From Flavobacterium psychrotrophum (GTDB lineage Bacteria > Bacteroidota > Bacteroidia > Flavobacteriales > Flavobacteriaceae): a stretch of DNA of 64,000 nt. The stretch covers positions 2,046,001 through 2,110,000 of the forward strand of contig NZ_CP031557.1 in assembly GCF_003403075.1 (NCBI RefSeq). The letters are read 5' to 3'. A program made the position numbers and the translations under genes. Below the pieces are notes generated by a model that saw only the letters and a program-made list of their open reading frames with translations, was not told where the DNA came from and did no database searches. The number at the start of each line of letters is the position of its first letter. Position 1 is the stretch's first letter. Shown here piece after piece: positions 44,081 through 52,030 of the stretch.

Positions 44081-45124
44081 ATGGCACATAATATAAATTT
44101 CAACGAAGCAACAGGGCAGCACGCCTTTATGAGCGTAAAGCAGCCCGCATGGCACGGATTGGGTCAAATCGTACAGGATTACCCGACAAGCGCACAGGCT
44201 ATCGCCTTTGCAGGCTTGGACTATGAAGTGGCAAAAGCCCCGATTTTCGCACGTGGCGCAGGGCTTTTCGAGAGTTTTCCAGTCCCTGACCAGTTCGCCA
44301 CCATGCGCACCGATACCAAAGCCGTGTTCGGTGTGGTGGGCAAAGACTACCAAATCGTACAAAATGCCGATGCGTTCGCCTTTTTCGATGCCATTGTAGG
44401 CGGCGGCGAGGGCATACAGTATGAAACCGCAGGGGCTTTAGGCAACGGGGAACGCATTTTCATAACCGCCAAGCTGCCCGGCTACATCCGTGTCGGTAAC
44501 GGGGACGATGTTACAGGCAAATATATTTTCCTGACCACCTCCCATGATGGCAGCGGAAGCATTACCGCAGCTTTTACGCCCGTACGTGTAGTTTGCCAAA
44601 ATACCCTGAACGCTGCGCTGCGTTCTGCTACCAATGTGGTGCGCATACGCCACACCGCAGGGGCAAAAGAACGCCTGGAACAGGCGCACAAAGTGATGGG
44701 TGTTGCCGATACGCTTTCCCTGCAATTAGAGGGCATCTTTAACGAGTGGGCAAATACCCGCATCGAAGATAAACAGGTAAAAGAACTGATACAGTTAGCC
44801 CTTTGCCCGAATAAGGAAACCTACAGCCTGCTTAAAAAAGGGGCTACCGAGGAACTTTCAAGCATGTACAAAAATGCCTGCGAAGCGGCATTTGAATACG
44901 CTATGGCAGATGACACGCAAAGCATGGAAACCACCAAAGGCACGTTATTTGGCGCGTACAATGCCGTAACGGGCTACTATCAAAATGTGCGCAGCTTCAA
45001 GACAGGTGAGGATAAACTCAAATCCATCTGCCTGGGAGGCACAGCGCAGGCACGGGGGCAAAAAGCCTTTGACCTGTGCGGGGGCTTTGCCAAAAATGGG
45101 GCAGCCGCCCTGATACTGAACTGA
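44081..45124 (+). CDS. DUF932 phage/plasmid-like protein
   Basis: 347 residues with the DUF932 features: N-terminus HNINFNEATGQHAFMSVKQPAWHGLGQIV, then FGVVGKDYQIVQNADAFAFFDAIVG, GERIFITAKLPGYIRVG, and FTPVRVVCQNTLNAALR. The family is frequent in phages and plasmids; its biochemical role is unknown, although a link to DNA replication or recombination has been suggested by its neighbourhoods. It follows ssb by 27 bases. Confidence 0.9.
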   Translation: MAHNINFNEATGQHAFMSVKQPAWHGLGQIVQDYPTSAQAIAFAGLDYEVAKAPIFARGAGLFESFPVPDQFATMRTDTKAVFGVVGKDYQIVQNADAFAFFDAIVGGGEGIQYETAGALGNGERIFITAKLPGYIRVGNGDDVTGKYIFLTTSHDGSGSITAAFTPVRVVCQNTLNAALRSATNVVRIRHTAGAKERLEQAHKVMGVADTLSLQLEGIFNEWANTRIEDKQVKELIQLALCPNKETYSLLKKGATEELSSMYKNACEAAFEYAMADDTQSMETTKGTLFGAYNAVTGYYQNVRSFKTGEDKLKSICLGGTAQARGQKAFDLCGGFAKNGAAALILN

Positions 45125-45133
45125 TAGTTAACC

Positions 45134-45156
45134 GCAGCCCTGTTTTGCAGGGCTGC
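45134..45156 (+). terminator. Hairpin between DUF932 and the PRTRC genes
   Basis: GCAGCCCTG/CAGGGCTGC arms of 9 bases with loop TTTTG, followed by TTAAAATT. Placed after the DUF932 stop, it would attenuate transcription into the PRTRC genes. Confidence 0.55.
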
Positions 45157-45170
45157 TTAAAATTAAAGTT

Positions 45171-45359
45171 ATGAGTGTATTAGCACAAACCACAGAACGC
45201 AAGGCAATTACTGTATTGAAAAAAGTGTTGCCCTATTTTGAAAGGCTTGATACGGTGGCAATGACTGCCGAAGATGATTTTGACACGAGAACCGCCCTAA
45301 ACCTGATAAGGCGGGTTATTGAGAGCAACCCCGCACGACAACGCAAAACCCTAAAATAA
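45171..45359 (+). CDS. Small hypothetical protein of the PRTRC module
   Basis: 62 residues (MSVLAQTTERKAITVLKKVL), charged and probably helical, without recognised motifs. It begins 15 bases after the hairpin and ends 5 bases before the PRTRC E gene, so it is part of that operon. Small proteins in this position are common in Bacteroidota versions of the module. No function can be proposed. Confidence 0.6.
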   Translation: MSVLAQTTERKAITVLKKVLPYFERLDTVAMTAEDDFDTRTALNLIRRVIESNPARQRKTLK

Positions 45360-45364
45360 TTGTT

Positions 45365-46003
45365 ATGCCAGTTACTAATTTTTTCGCCCATGCAGCCGCC
45401 ATTCCCTTTGAGGGCTGCCTGAACATCACCATAAAAAAGGATTCCGAACAGCTTACCGTTTCGGTTTTGCTGCAAAACGAGGGCTGTGGGGATGCTGCCA
45501 AAAACCATATACCGCCCCTGATACTAAAGGGCAGCGCAAAGGAATTGTGCGAGGGCTTTTTTGATGCCGTTACCGCACCGCTTGCCGAAACTTCCCAACT
45601 GCTTGTCAATATGGAGCAGTACCTTAAAGGGCAGGAAGCCGCAAAGAAAAATGCCGCTATGGAGAAAAAGAAAACCGAGAAAGCGGACAAAGCCGACAAG
45701 CCTGACAAGACCGCCACGCCTGAGGAAATAAAGGAAATGAAATACGGCGGCATTATGGCAAAAGTCGATGCCCTTGAAAAGGAGGGCAAATTCAGGGATG
45801 CGTGGCTCAAAGTGCCGCAGGCTTCCGAATTCCCCGACAAATCAGAAGAAACGCAGAAACGCAGGGCAAGCCTGTCCGCTAAGTTCAGCCCCGACCTGTT
45901 TGGGGCAGGGCAGCCTGCCACCGATGTAACCCATCTTGAACCTAAAACCGAGAACGATGCTACAGACAACACTGATGCCGAGGGTATTCCTGATGAAAGA
46001 TAA
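45365..46003 (+). CDS. PRTRC system protein E
   Basis: 212 residues. The N-terminal 100 form a compact domain (FFAHAAAIPFEGCLNITIKKDSEQLTVSVLLQN), followed by a Lys-rich low-complexity stretch with KKTEKADKADKPDKTATPEE and a C-terminal part with FSPDLFGAGQPATDVTHLEP. It matches the E protein of the PRTRC set in my recognition. Role unknown. Its 3' end overlaps the start of the gene for protein C by 47 bases in another frame. Confidence 0.75.
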   Translation: MPVTNFFAHAAAIPFEGCLNITIKKDSEQLTVSVLLQNEGCGDAAKNHIPPLILKGSAKELCEGFFDAVTAPLAETSQLLVNMEQYLKGQEAAKKNAAMEKKKTEKADKADKPDKTATPEEIKEMKYGGIMAKVDALEKEGKFRDAWLKVPQASEFPDKSEETQKRRASLSAKFSPDLFGAGQPATDVTHLEPKTENDATDNTDAEGIPDER

Positions 46004-46175
46004 GGGCAATGAGTTTGCCCTGACCGACCCCGACCCCAAATGGAGCATAGAAGCTGTAATGAATTTCTATGCAAACAGCTACCCGACGCTGACCACCGCC
46101 AAGACGGTCGGCCCTGAAATTACCAACGATACGGTACAGTACCGTTTTGAAACCACAATGGGGACAAAAGGATAA
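45957..46175 (+). CDS. PRTRC system protein C, ubiquitin-like
   Basis: 72 residues from ATG 45957 (MLQTTLMPRVFLMKDKGNEF), inside the end of the E gene. The segment LPRVF-like start, DPDPKWSIEAVMNFYANSYPTLTTA and GPEITNDTVQYRFETTMGTKG are those of PRTRC-C. Its size, beta-grasp-like pattern and the exposed C-terminus ending in Gly (GTKG) match the prokaryotic ubiquitin-like family that I associate with PRTRC-C. With E1-like and E2-like genes downstream it is the likely modifier of a conjugation system. No precursor extension follows the Gly, so no processing by a protease is needed. Confidence 0.75.
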   Translation: MLQTTLMPRVFLMKDKGNEFALTDPDPKWSIEAVMNFYANSYPTLTTAKTVGPEITNDTVQYRFETTMGTKG

Positions 46176-46191
46176 TGATAAAAGTAAAATT

Positions 46192-47364
46192 ATGGATTAT
46201 GCAAAAGTTAATATCGGGGCAGCTACGGCTGCCCCAAAACAAAAGGCAAAAGCTGCTGCACAAAAACGCAGGCGAGTTCCTGATGGGCTTGCAGCGCAGG
46301 AGAGATACCGCCGAAGTAATTGCCGACCGACTGCACTCTGCCCCGCAGGGGCTGCTGCCTATGGTTTTCTGAAAACCCGTTTCCTGCCCCATCACACGGG
46401 GCAGCCCTTTACAGGGAATGATAAAGAAAAAGAAGATTTTTACCGCAGTTTTGATTTGCTGTGCAGCCACTACCGTATAAATCCCGTTGATACGCGTGGG
46501 TTCGCCTATCCCTATGGCAGGGAGGTCGCCCTACACGAAGCCGCACGGCTGCTAAGGGACAAACACCCGCAGCATATTGAAATGGAATTGCAGGAAGATA
46601 GTGGCAGTTTTGCGCTACAGGCTATCGAGCGTTTCAACACCCAAAATACGTTGTTCTATATCCCTGTATTGCCCCTGCATACCCTGATGCGGGACAGGAA
46701 AAAAAGGAAAGCGGCACGGCTGCTGCTCTGTATTTTCCGTTATCTCTGCCACTCCGCAGGCGTTCCGTTTTACACCGAGGAAAACAGCTACCTGTATTGG
46801 AATTATGAGATGCTTGCCGACTGGGTAACAGGCGACCCTGGCGGATGGGATGAGGAGGACTATTATAATAATGTGCGTGAGGTAAGGGCAGCACAATACA
46901 TCGGGGACACCATGCTGCGCAGGCTATGGAACACCATACACCGTGACCGCTTTGGGGAGTGGGTTTCCCACTACCAGCCTAAGGATATGTTTGAAAGGGA
47001 CTGCCACCGCCTTGCCAAAAAGTTTTATGCCCTCTCGCAGGACTATCCTAAAATGACGATGTATTCCCATGCCGATGAAAGCTGCCTGCCCGACCCTGAA
47101 AGCGATTGTTATGACGATAACGACTGTATTACTATGGAAAAATACATCGGCTTTGTGGCTTCCACCGACGGGTGGCTGTACAACAACCTCGAACAGTCCA
47201 TCAACAGCGAATTTGGCGAATGCCTTTCGATACAGGAGCCTGTCCTTAAACGCTGCTTTGACGGGCGCAGTCAGGATAACGATACCCTTGACTACGAGTG
47301 CCGCCTTCTGCCCCTCATCAACGAATTGTGTTACCTTTTAAATAATTTGGATTATGACACCTGA
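46192..47364 (+). CDS. PRTRC system protein F (by position)
   Basis: 390 residues from ATG 46192 (MDYAKVNIGAATAAPKQKAK). An ATG at 46147 in frame would overlap protein C. A basic N-terminal tail leads into a long acidic and aromatic-rich body, with LPLHTLMRDRKKRKAARLLLCIFRYLCHSAGVPFY and a Cys/Asp-rich segment (DESCLPDPESDCYDDNDC) near residue 315. It is named F because of its place between C and B; I could not confirm this by motif. It overlaps gene B by 11 bases. Possibly the substrate or partner of the conjugation genes. Confidence 0.6.
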   Translation: MDYAKVNIGAATAAPKQKAKAAAQKRRRVPDGLAAQERYRRSNCRPTALCPAGAAAYGFLKTRFLPHHTGQPFTGNDKEKEDFYRSFDLLCSHYRINPVDTRGFAYPYGREVALHEAARLLRDKHPQHIEMELQEDSGSFALQAIERFNTQNTLFYIPVLPLHTLMRDRKKRKAARLLLCIFRYLCHSAGVPFYTEENSYLYWNYEMLADWVTGDPGGWDEEDYYNNVREVRAAQYIGDTMLRRLWNTIHRDRFGEWVSHYQPKDMFERDCHRLAKKFYALSQDYPKMTMYSHADESCLPDPESDCYDDNDCITMEKYIGFVASTDGWLYNNLEQSINSEFGECLSIQEPVLKRCFDGRSQDNDTLDYECRLLPLINELCYLLNNLDYDT

Positions 47365-48055
47365 TATATTGCAACTCTACGAACCTAAAGCCGCCCTTGT
47401 GGTCTTTACTGCAAACGGCATTACAAAACCTTATATTGAATACTACGATATGGACAGCAGCGGCTGCCCCGTAAACCCGCACCCACTATCGGTACGGGAA
47501 GCGCAAAGCCTTGCCAAAGCCCTTGACACCCGTGAGCAGGCAGGCAAGGCATTCCTGCGCCCCGAGGGTATTTTGCCTGCGGGTGTGCTGCATATTGATC
47601 CCTCGGCAAACGGCAGCGTAGTATGGTATACCAAACCCCAAATACAGCGACTGTATTTTGTGGAGAGCCTGAACATGCAAAATGGCGATGTACACCTGCC
47701 TGCACTCGTATGGAAAGCCGATAAAAAGCAGTTGCAGGTCTTTGCCCTCAAAGGTAAAGCCAAACCGAAAACGGCTACGGTGCTTTATAATGCCCCGTTC
47801 TTTAATCTTTACCGTAAAGGTACTGTGTGCATGGGTACGGTCGATGTCTCTATCAAAGCCGCTGCCACATTGGAAGAATTTATGAGCGCATGGCAAGGCT
47901 ACTTTTTCGGTAGCTATTTCAGCCACCACATCGACAGCCACAACCCAGTAGGGCAAAACCTTATCAGCCTGTACAGGGAGTTGATGGACAGCGAAAAGCC
48001 GTTTCCCTGCGATACCCTCATTACGACAAAGCTAACCCTTAAAAATCTATTCTGA
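47354..48055 (+). CDS. PRTRC system protein B, E2-like
   Basis: 233 residues (MTPDILQLYEPKAALVVFTAN). PRTRC-B belongs to the prokaryotic E2-like family D. The stretch YNAPFFNLYRKGTVCMGTV places Cys159 after a basic Gly-turn just as E2 enzymes have HPN...GxICL, so Cys159 is the probable thioester Cys (inference). WQGYFFGSYFSHHIDSHNP follows. It overlaps gene F at the start and shares one base with the ThiF gene (TGATG), so the two are translationally coupled. Confidence 0.75.
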   Translation: MTPDILQLYEPKAALVVFTANGITKPYIEYYDMDSSGCPVNPHPLSVREAQSLAKALDTREQAGKAFLRPEGILPAGVLHIDPSANGSVVWYTKPQIQRLYFVESLNMQNGDVHLPALVWKADKKQLQVFALKGKAKPKTATVLYNAPFFNLYRKGTVCMGTVDVSIKAAATLEEFMSAWQGYFFGSYFSHHIDSHNPVGQNLISLYRELMDSEKPFPCDTLITTKLTLKNLF

Positions 48056-48846
48056 TGAAAACAGATAAAATAATAAAAGCGCACTTTACCGCACCCGAAC
48101 TACTGAATCCGACCAATCCCATAGCCGTTTGCCTTATCGGGGCAGGCGGTACAGGTTCGCAGGTGCTGACAGGCTTGGCACGAATGTCCCACAGCCTGCA
48201 ACAGTTGGGGCATGCAGGTTTTCAGGTCAGCCTGTGGGACAATGATGTAATTACCGATGCCAACCCTGGCAGGCAATTATTTGCCGAGTGCGAAATCGGC
48301 TTATCCAAAGCAGCCGCACTCATAACCCGTACCAACCGCTTTTTCGGAACGGCATGGAAAGCTGTAGAAAAGCCCTTTACCGCTGCAACCGCCACGGGCA
48401 GGGCAGCAATTTATATTTCGTGCGTAGACACCGCAGCAGCCCGTTTTGAAATTGCGGAAGTTTTAAGCGAACTGGATTTGAATCCAAGCCGTTCCGATAC
48501 ACCCCGCTATTGGATAGACTTCGGAAACGGCAAGGACACGGGGCAGGTTATCCTGTCTACCATAGGCAGTATCAAACAGCCTGCCTCTGAAAAATTCCTT
48601 CCTGTAGGCAGCCTGCCACAAGTTACGCAGGAATTTGGCGAACTACTCTTGCAGGGCGATACCGAAGACCTGCCAAGCTGTTCCCTTGCCGAAGCCCTTG
48701 AAAAGCAGGATTTGTTCATCAACTCCGTTTTAGCACAAATGGGCTGCAGCCTGCTATGGCAGCTGTTCAGGCAGGGGTTAACAACAGAAAGGGGCTTTTT
48801 TCTGAATTTGAAGGATTTTCGCAGCCAACCGTTATCGGTTGGCTGA
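48055..48846 (+). CDS. PRTRC system ThiF-family protein, E1-like
   Basis: 263 residues. The adenylating Rossmann fold has IGAGGTGSQVLTGLA (residues 28-42), WDNDVITDANPGRQ (61-74, E1-type D-x-D and Arg contact residues) and CVDTAAAR (123-130). A further Cys209 in LPSCSLAEALEKQDLFIN sits where E1-like proteins have the thioester Cys or its neighbour. It would adenylate the C-terminal Gly of protein C. The gene starts on the last base of the B stop and ends at a hairpin. Partner deconjugase (JAB) is not in the window. Confidence 0.82.
   Translation: MKTDKIIKAHFTAPELLNPTNPIAVCLIGAGGTGSQVLTGLARMSHSLQQLGHAGFQVSLWDNDVITDANPGRQLFAECEIGLSKAAALITRTNRFFGTAWKAVEKPFTAATATGRAAIYISCVDTAAARFEIAEVLSELDLNPSRSDTPRYWIDFGNGKDTGQVILSTIGSIKQPASEKFLPVGSLPQVTQEFGELLLQGDTEDLPSCSLAEALEKQDLFINSVLAQMGCSLLWQLFRQGLTTERGFFLNLKDFRSQPLSVG
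48822..48845 (+). terminator. Hairpin over the end of the ThiF gene
   Basis: CAGCCAACC/GGTTGGCTG, 9-base arms around GTTATC, covering the last codons and part of the stop codon of the ThiF gene. No T run follows. It may slow decay of the mRNA or act with the larger hairpin 76 bases downstream. Confidence 0.5.
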
Positions 48847-48920
48847 TTATGCCTATTTTCCGGTGCAGAAAGGCAATCCCCCCCGTGGTCGGGAACGCCT
48901 TTTTGCAGTTTGAAAGCGGT

Positions 48921-48976
48921 GCGCCCGCCAGGCAACAGCATCGGGGAAACCCCTGCTGCATTTGCCCGGCGGGCGC
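48921..48976 (+). other. Long G+C-rich imperfect hairpin, 56 bases
   Basis: GCGCCCGCC pairs with GGCGGGCGC (48921-48929 with 48968-48976), then GGCAA/TTGCC, CAGCA/TGCTG and GGGG/CCCC around an AAA loop, with small bulges: 23 base pairs in total. It follows the PRTRC operon and is followed by GTTTCTTTT. It could be the operon terminator, a regulatory RNA or a DNA cruciform recognised by the element. Nothing else in this 254-base gap is recognised. Confidence 0.6.
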
Positions 48977-49100
48977 GTTTCTTTTGCCGGTGTCTGTACA
49001 CCGTGCTTTCAGTTTAAAAATATTGACAGCCTATCCTTATAAATCAGAAAGTAGCAAACGACTTTCAATAAATCTGATTGAAGCGGAACTCACTTTAATA

Positions 49101-49523
49101 CTACCTGACATAGTCCGGAGATACACGCTTCTGCCAATACTCAACGATAGTTTTAATAATATCATAGAGTTCAATAAAGTCGGAGGGTTTTATGAAAAAT
49201 CCCTGTACGGATTTTGAATAGGCATCTATTACATTCTCCTGTTCCGCCACTGTGGAAAAAAACAGATATGGAATTGACTAATGCGGAGCTCTTCATTTTC
49301 ACGGATCTTAGCACGCAGCTCCATACCATTTAACTTGGGCATATTAATATCTGAAAAAATAATGAACGGCTCCGTTTTATTTTCGGTCAGGTAACTAAGG
49401 GCAGCCTCCCCATCACCAAAAAACACGATCATTTTTATATTTCAGCTTTTGGAATACCTCCGATAGAAATTCCTGGTCATCCAGGTCGTCTTCAATTATA
49501 ATTATGGGTCCTGTCTTATTCAT
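49101..49523 (-). pseudogene. Single-domain response regulator, broken by two frameshifts
   Basis: Read leftwards from ATG 49523: MNKTGPIIIIEDDLDDQEFL (acidic pocket), a frameshift near 49435, then VFFGDGEAALSYL and FSDINMPKLNGMELRAKI with the phospho-acceptor Asp, a second frameshift near 49270, then IPYLFFSTVAEQENVIDAYSKS, GFFIKPSDF with the conserved Lys, to a stop at 49103-49101. All receiver elements are present but in three frames. A related, intact regulator follows upstream at 49583-50020. Confidence 0.8.
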
Positions 49524-49582
49524 AATGATTTAATTAACAAACTTATACAGTGAAAACAATATATTTACATTGGTAATTTTAT

Positions 49583-50020
49583 TTATGTAAATATAGTAGA
49601 ATTTTCGCAAAGCTGGTTTATAGTCCCGGCCTGAAGATGTTGTACAACTTCTTTCAATGCATTTTGCAAATCCCGAAAATCCCGTGGCTTATTAAAAAAG
49701 CATAATGCACCTAATTCTTTCGCCTTAGTTACTTCTCCAGCGTTTTGAGAAGTAGAATACATTACAACAGGGATTTTTTTATAAGTATCATGACCTTTTA
49801 ACATCGAAAGAACCTCCCATCCGCTCATTCCGGGCATGTTTATATCGGTGAAAATTATGTTTGGCCTACCGGTACTGCTTTCCGCTAACGTAGATACCAG
49901 AATATGCCCATCATCTAAGGTAATACTCGATACATCGCCCGTGGAGATCTTTTCAACAGCATCCCTAAAGAAAAGCCGGTCATCACTGTCATCATCTATA
50001 AGAAGAATTTTATACTGCAT
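49583..50020 (-). CDS. Single-domain CheY-like response regulator
   Basis: 145 residues from ATG 50020 (MQYKILLIDDDSDDRLFFRD); the open frame runs further upstream without receiver-like sequence. Acidic pair in IDDDSDD, phospho-acceptor Asp in FTDINMPGMSGWEVL, Thr/Ser switch in VVMYSTSQNAG and Lys in FFNKPRDF. No output domain, so it acts by protein contacts or phosphotransfer. The large PAS histidine kinase at 52031-54424 is the nearest kinase on the same strand and a possible partner. Confidence 0.88.
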   Translation of the reverse strand: MQYKILLIDDDSDDRLFFRDAVEKISTGDVSSITLDDGHILVSTLAESSTGRPNIIFTDINMPGMSGWEVLSMLKGHDTYKKIPVVMYSTSQNAGEVTKAKELGALCFFNKPRDFRDLQNALKEVVQHLQAGTINQLCENSTIFT

Positions 50021-50633
50021 AGATATAATAATATTTATTATTGTAAGGAAATGATAGTGTAAGTAAAGCACCTTTATTCGTAGCGCTGCAGGCAGATATG
50101 CAATCCTGGTAACTAACCGATTATTTTGCATAATCCCAATCCGGAACCTTACTATAACCCGGCATTTTGAACCTGGGGAAGGAGTTAACAATATTTTACG
50201 CATATTGCTGATCGAAATCTATGCCGTTGTAAGAAATTGTTATCGCTGCATAATTATCTTTGTTGCGTACAAGTTTAAAAGTTTATCGAAATATGCGAAG
50301 GTCTTCCTACCATCGTATATATGAGCAACTTCAAACTAACTTGTAGAACAGCTGGTAAAACAGCACGGGACAGCCTTCGATTAATGGCAGGCGTCCAGGG
50401 CCGCCGGCCGAAGCTCCAATAACGACGCTGCTGTCAAACTTTATAAAAGCGCTTTCGCTATTATATAGCGCGAATTAAAATTATTATCGCAAGGTATAAT
50501 GTTGAAAGGTAGGTACATAAATCTGCTTCTGCAAAAAGATTAACATAGCGTAGTTGCTATCTTTATACTATGACCCAGTAGCTTCCCTCATAGATACTTC
50601 AGATGGCTTGCAAAGCAGCGATCGAACATACAT
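50021..50633. other. Non-coding stretch with a promoter-like element
   Basis: No gene recognised. A TATCTTTG sequence at 50255-50262 on the plus strand fits the -7 consensus but lacks a well-spaced -33 element, and the next reading frame (FabH remnant) starts about 370 bases further on. The rest has no evident structure. Confidence 0.35.
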
Positions 50634-51545
50634 ATGAATATGAGAATTATAGGTTCTGGCAGTTGTATTCCCGAAATCAAAGTCTCCAATCAGGATTTTG
50701 AAAACCATAGTTTTCTGCATGAGGATGGAAGTCTGCTATTGCACCCCACAGAAAATATTATCAGGAAGTTCGCCGTCGTTACAGGAATAGAAGAACGCCG
50801 TTACGCACACCCCAGTGTTGTAACCTCCGACCTCGCTTTTATTGCGTCTGAAAAGGCTATTGAAGATGCAGGTATTGACCGGGAGGGCATTGACTACATT
50901 ATTACAGCACATATTTTGGCGATGTACGCTCCGGCACGATCCAGTCAGACTGCATACCCAGCCTTGCCGACGTGTTAAACGTCAGTTAGGCATAAAAATG
51001 GCAGGTGTGTTGCTTACCACCTCATTTTTGGATGCCGGGCTGGTTTGAAGGTATGGTGCAGGCCAATGCGTACTTCCGTTCGGGAATTGCCAACATGGCC
51101 TAGTAATCGGTGGGGGAACTCTTTCCCGTGTCGTAGACCGCCACGACAGGCAATCAATGATCTATGCCGATGGTGCGGGTGCCGCCATTGTAGAAGCTTC
51201 AGATGCAGCAGGCGGATTGCTTTTGCATGAAAGCGCCGGCTTTACTTTCGCCAAAGCAGGGTTCCTTTACTTTGGAGGGTTGTAAACCATGACCCCGACG
51301 GTCGGAAAATTAAAATGCACGGTCGGAAAATTTATCAGTTTGCCCTAAGCCACGTCCCTGAAGCTATGAAAAGTGCCCTGGATAAAGCCGGGATAACAAT
51401 TGAAGCGGTGAAAAAAATATTGATTCACCAGGCAAATGAAAATGTGGACGAGGCGAGAGTCTCCCCATTATACAAACTCTATGGCAGGACACCACCCAAA
51501 GATATAGTGCCGATGAGCATACACCTGTTAGGCCTGTCATGAAGG
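50634..51545 (+). pseudogene. Broken 3-oxoacyl-ACP synthase III (FabH-like)
   Basis: N-terminal frame from 50634 (MNMRIIGSGSCIPEIKVSNQDF; IEDAGIDREGIDYIITAHI) goes out of frame near 50940. Later frames give VAYHLIFGCPGWFEGM-like sequence around 51000-51060, VVDRHDRQSMIYADGAGAAI around 51140-51200, and from 51315 YQFALSHVPEAMKSALDKAG, LIHQANENVDEA (catalytic His region) and IHLLG. At least four frame changes and stop codons make it non-functional. The family condenses acyl-CoA with malonyl-ACP. Confidence 0.8.
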
Positions 51546-52030
51546 CGGACATAATTTGACCCGACCTTGCGGCTGCGGCTGGTAAAAAGGCTGCGTTTTA
51601 TCTTTTTTATAGGCGAAGGTGCTAGGATATTAATGCACTATGGTATTGACCTGCCTAACATACTTCATTTTCATTTTGCGGGGGAAAAACAGTGCCTCCT
51701 GGCAGACTTTGCTCCGACAAAATACATGTACCGGCAGCCGTACTCATGGCTGTGTAACGAGGATATTGATTTTGTGATCCTGATTTGAATAAGTTTCCGC
51801 TCATAAGAATGTGAAACCCTATCTGGCTACCTGAAGCATGGCGAAATGCTGAACTGCCCCAAGGCTGGTGGCATTATATGAAGTATACCACACCCGGCTT
51901 TTCCCTAAGCTTGCGCTCCCTGTCGGCGAGGCCTAAAGCCTAGTCGCAGCTTTAGCTAATAATGTAATGCTAATAGTGGTGCTTCAATTATTAATTTTAG
52001 GCGATATTAACGTTAAAGGCAAGAAGAAAA
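51546..52030. other. Stretch with no recognised gene
   Basis: A 73-codon plus-strand frame (51567-51788) has no resemblance to a family I know and follows directly on the FabH remnant, so it is probably decayed sequence of the same or a neighbouring gene. Nothing else is seen before the end of the minus-strand kinase gene at 52031. Confidence 0.4.

Noticed and set aside
45957..46003. Overlap of PRTRC E and C genes as a possible annotation error
   Set aside because: The 47-base overlap leaves both protein ends intact and matches the tight overlaps of the rest of the operon, so both genes stand.
46147..46191. Earlier start of the PRTRC F gene
   Set aside because: It would overlap protein C by 29 bases and add an unlikely N-terminus (MKPQWGQKD); the ATG at 46192 fits better.
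48756..49217. 153-codon plus-strand frame after the ThiF gene
   Set aside because: It runs over the end of ThiF and through the G+C-rich hairpin; its translation has no domain-like composition.
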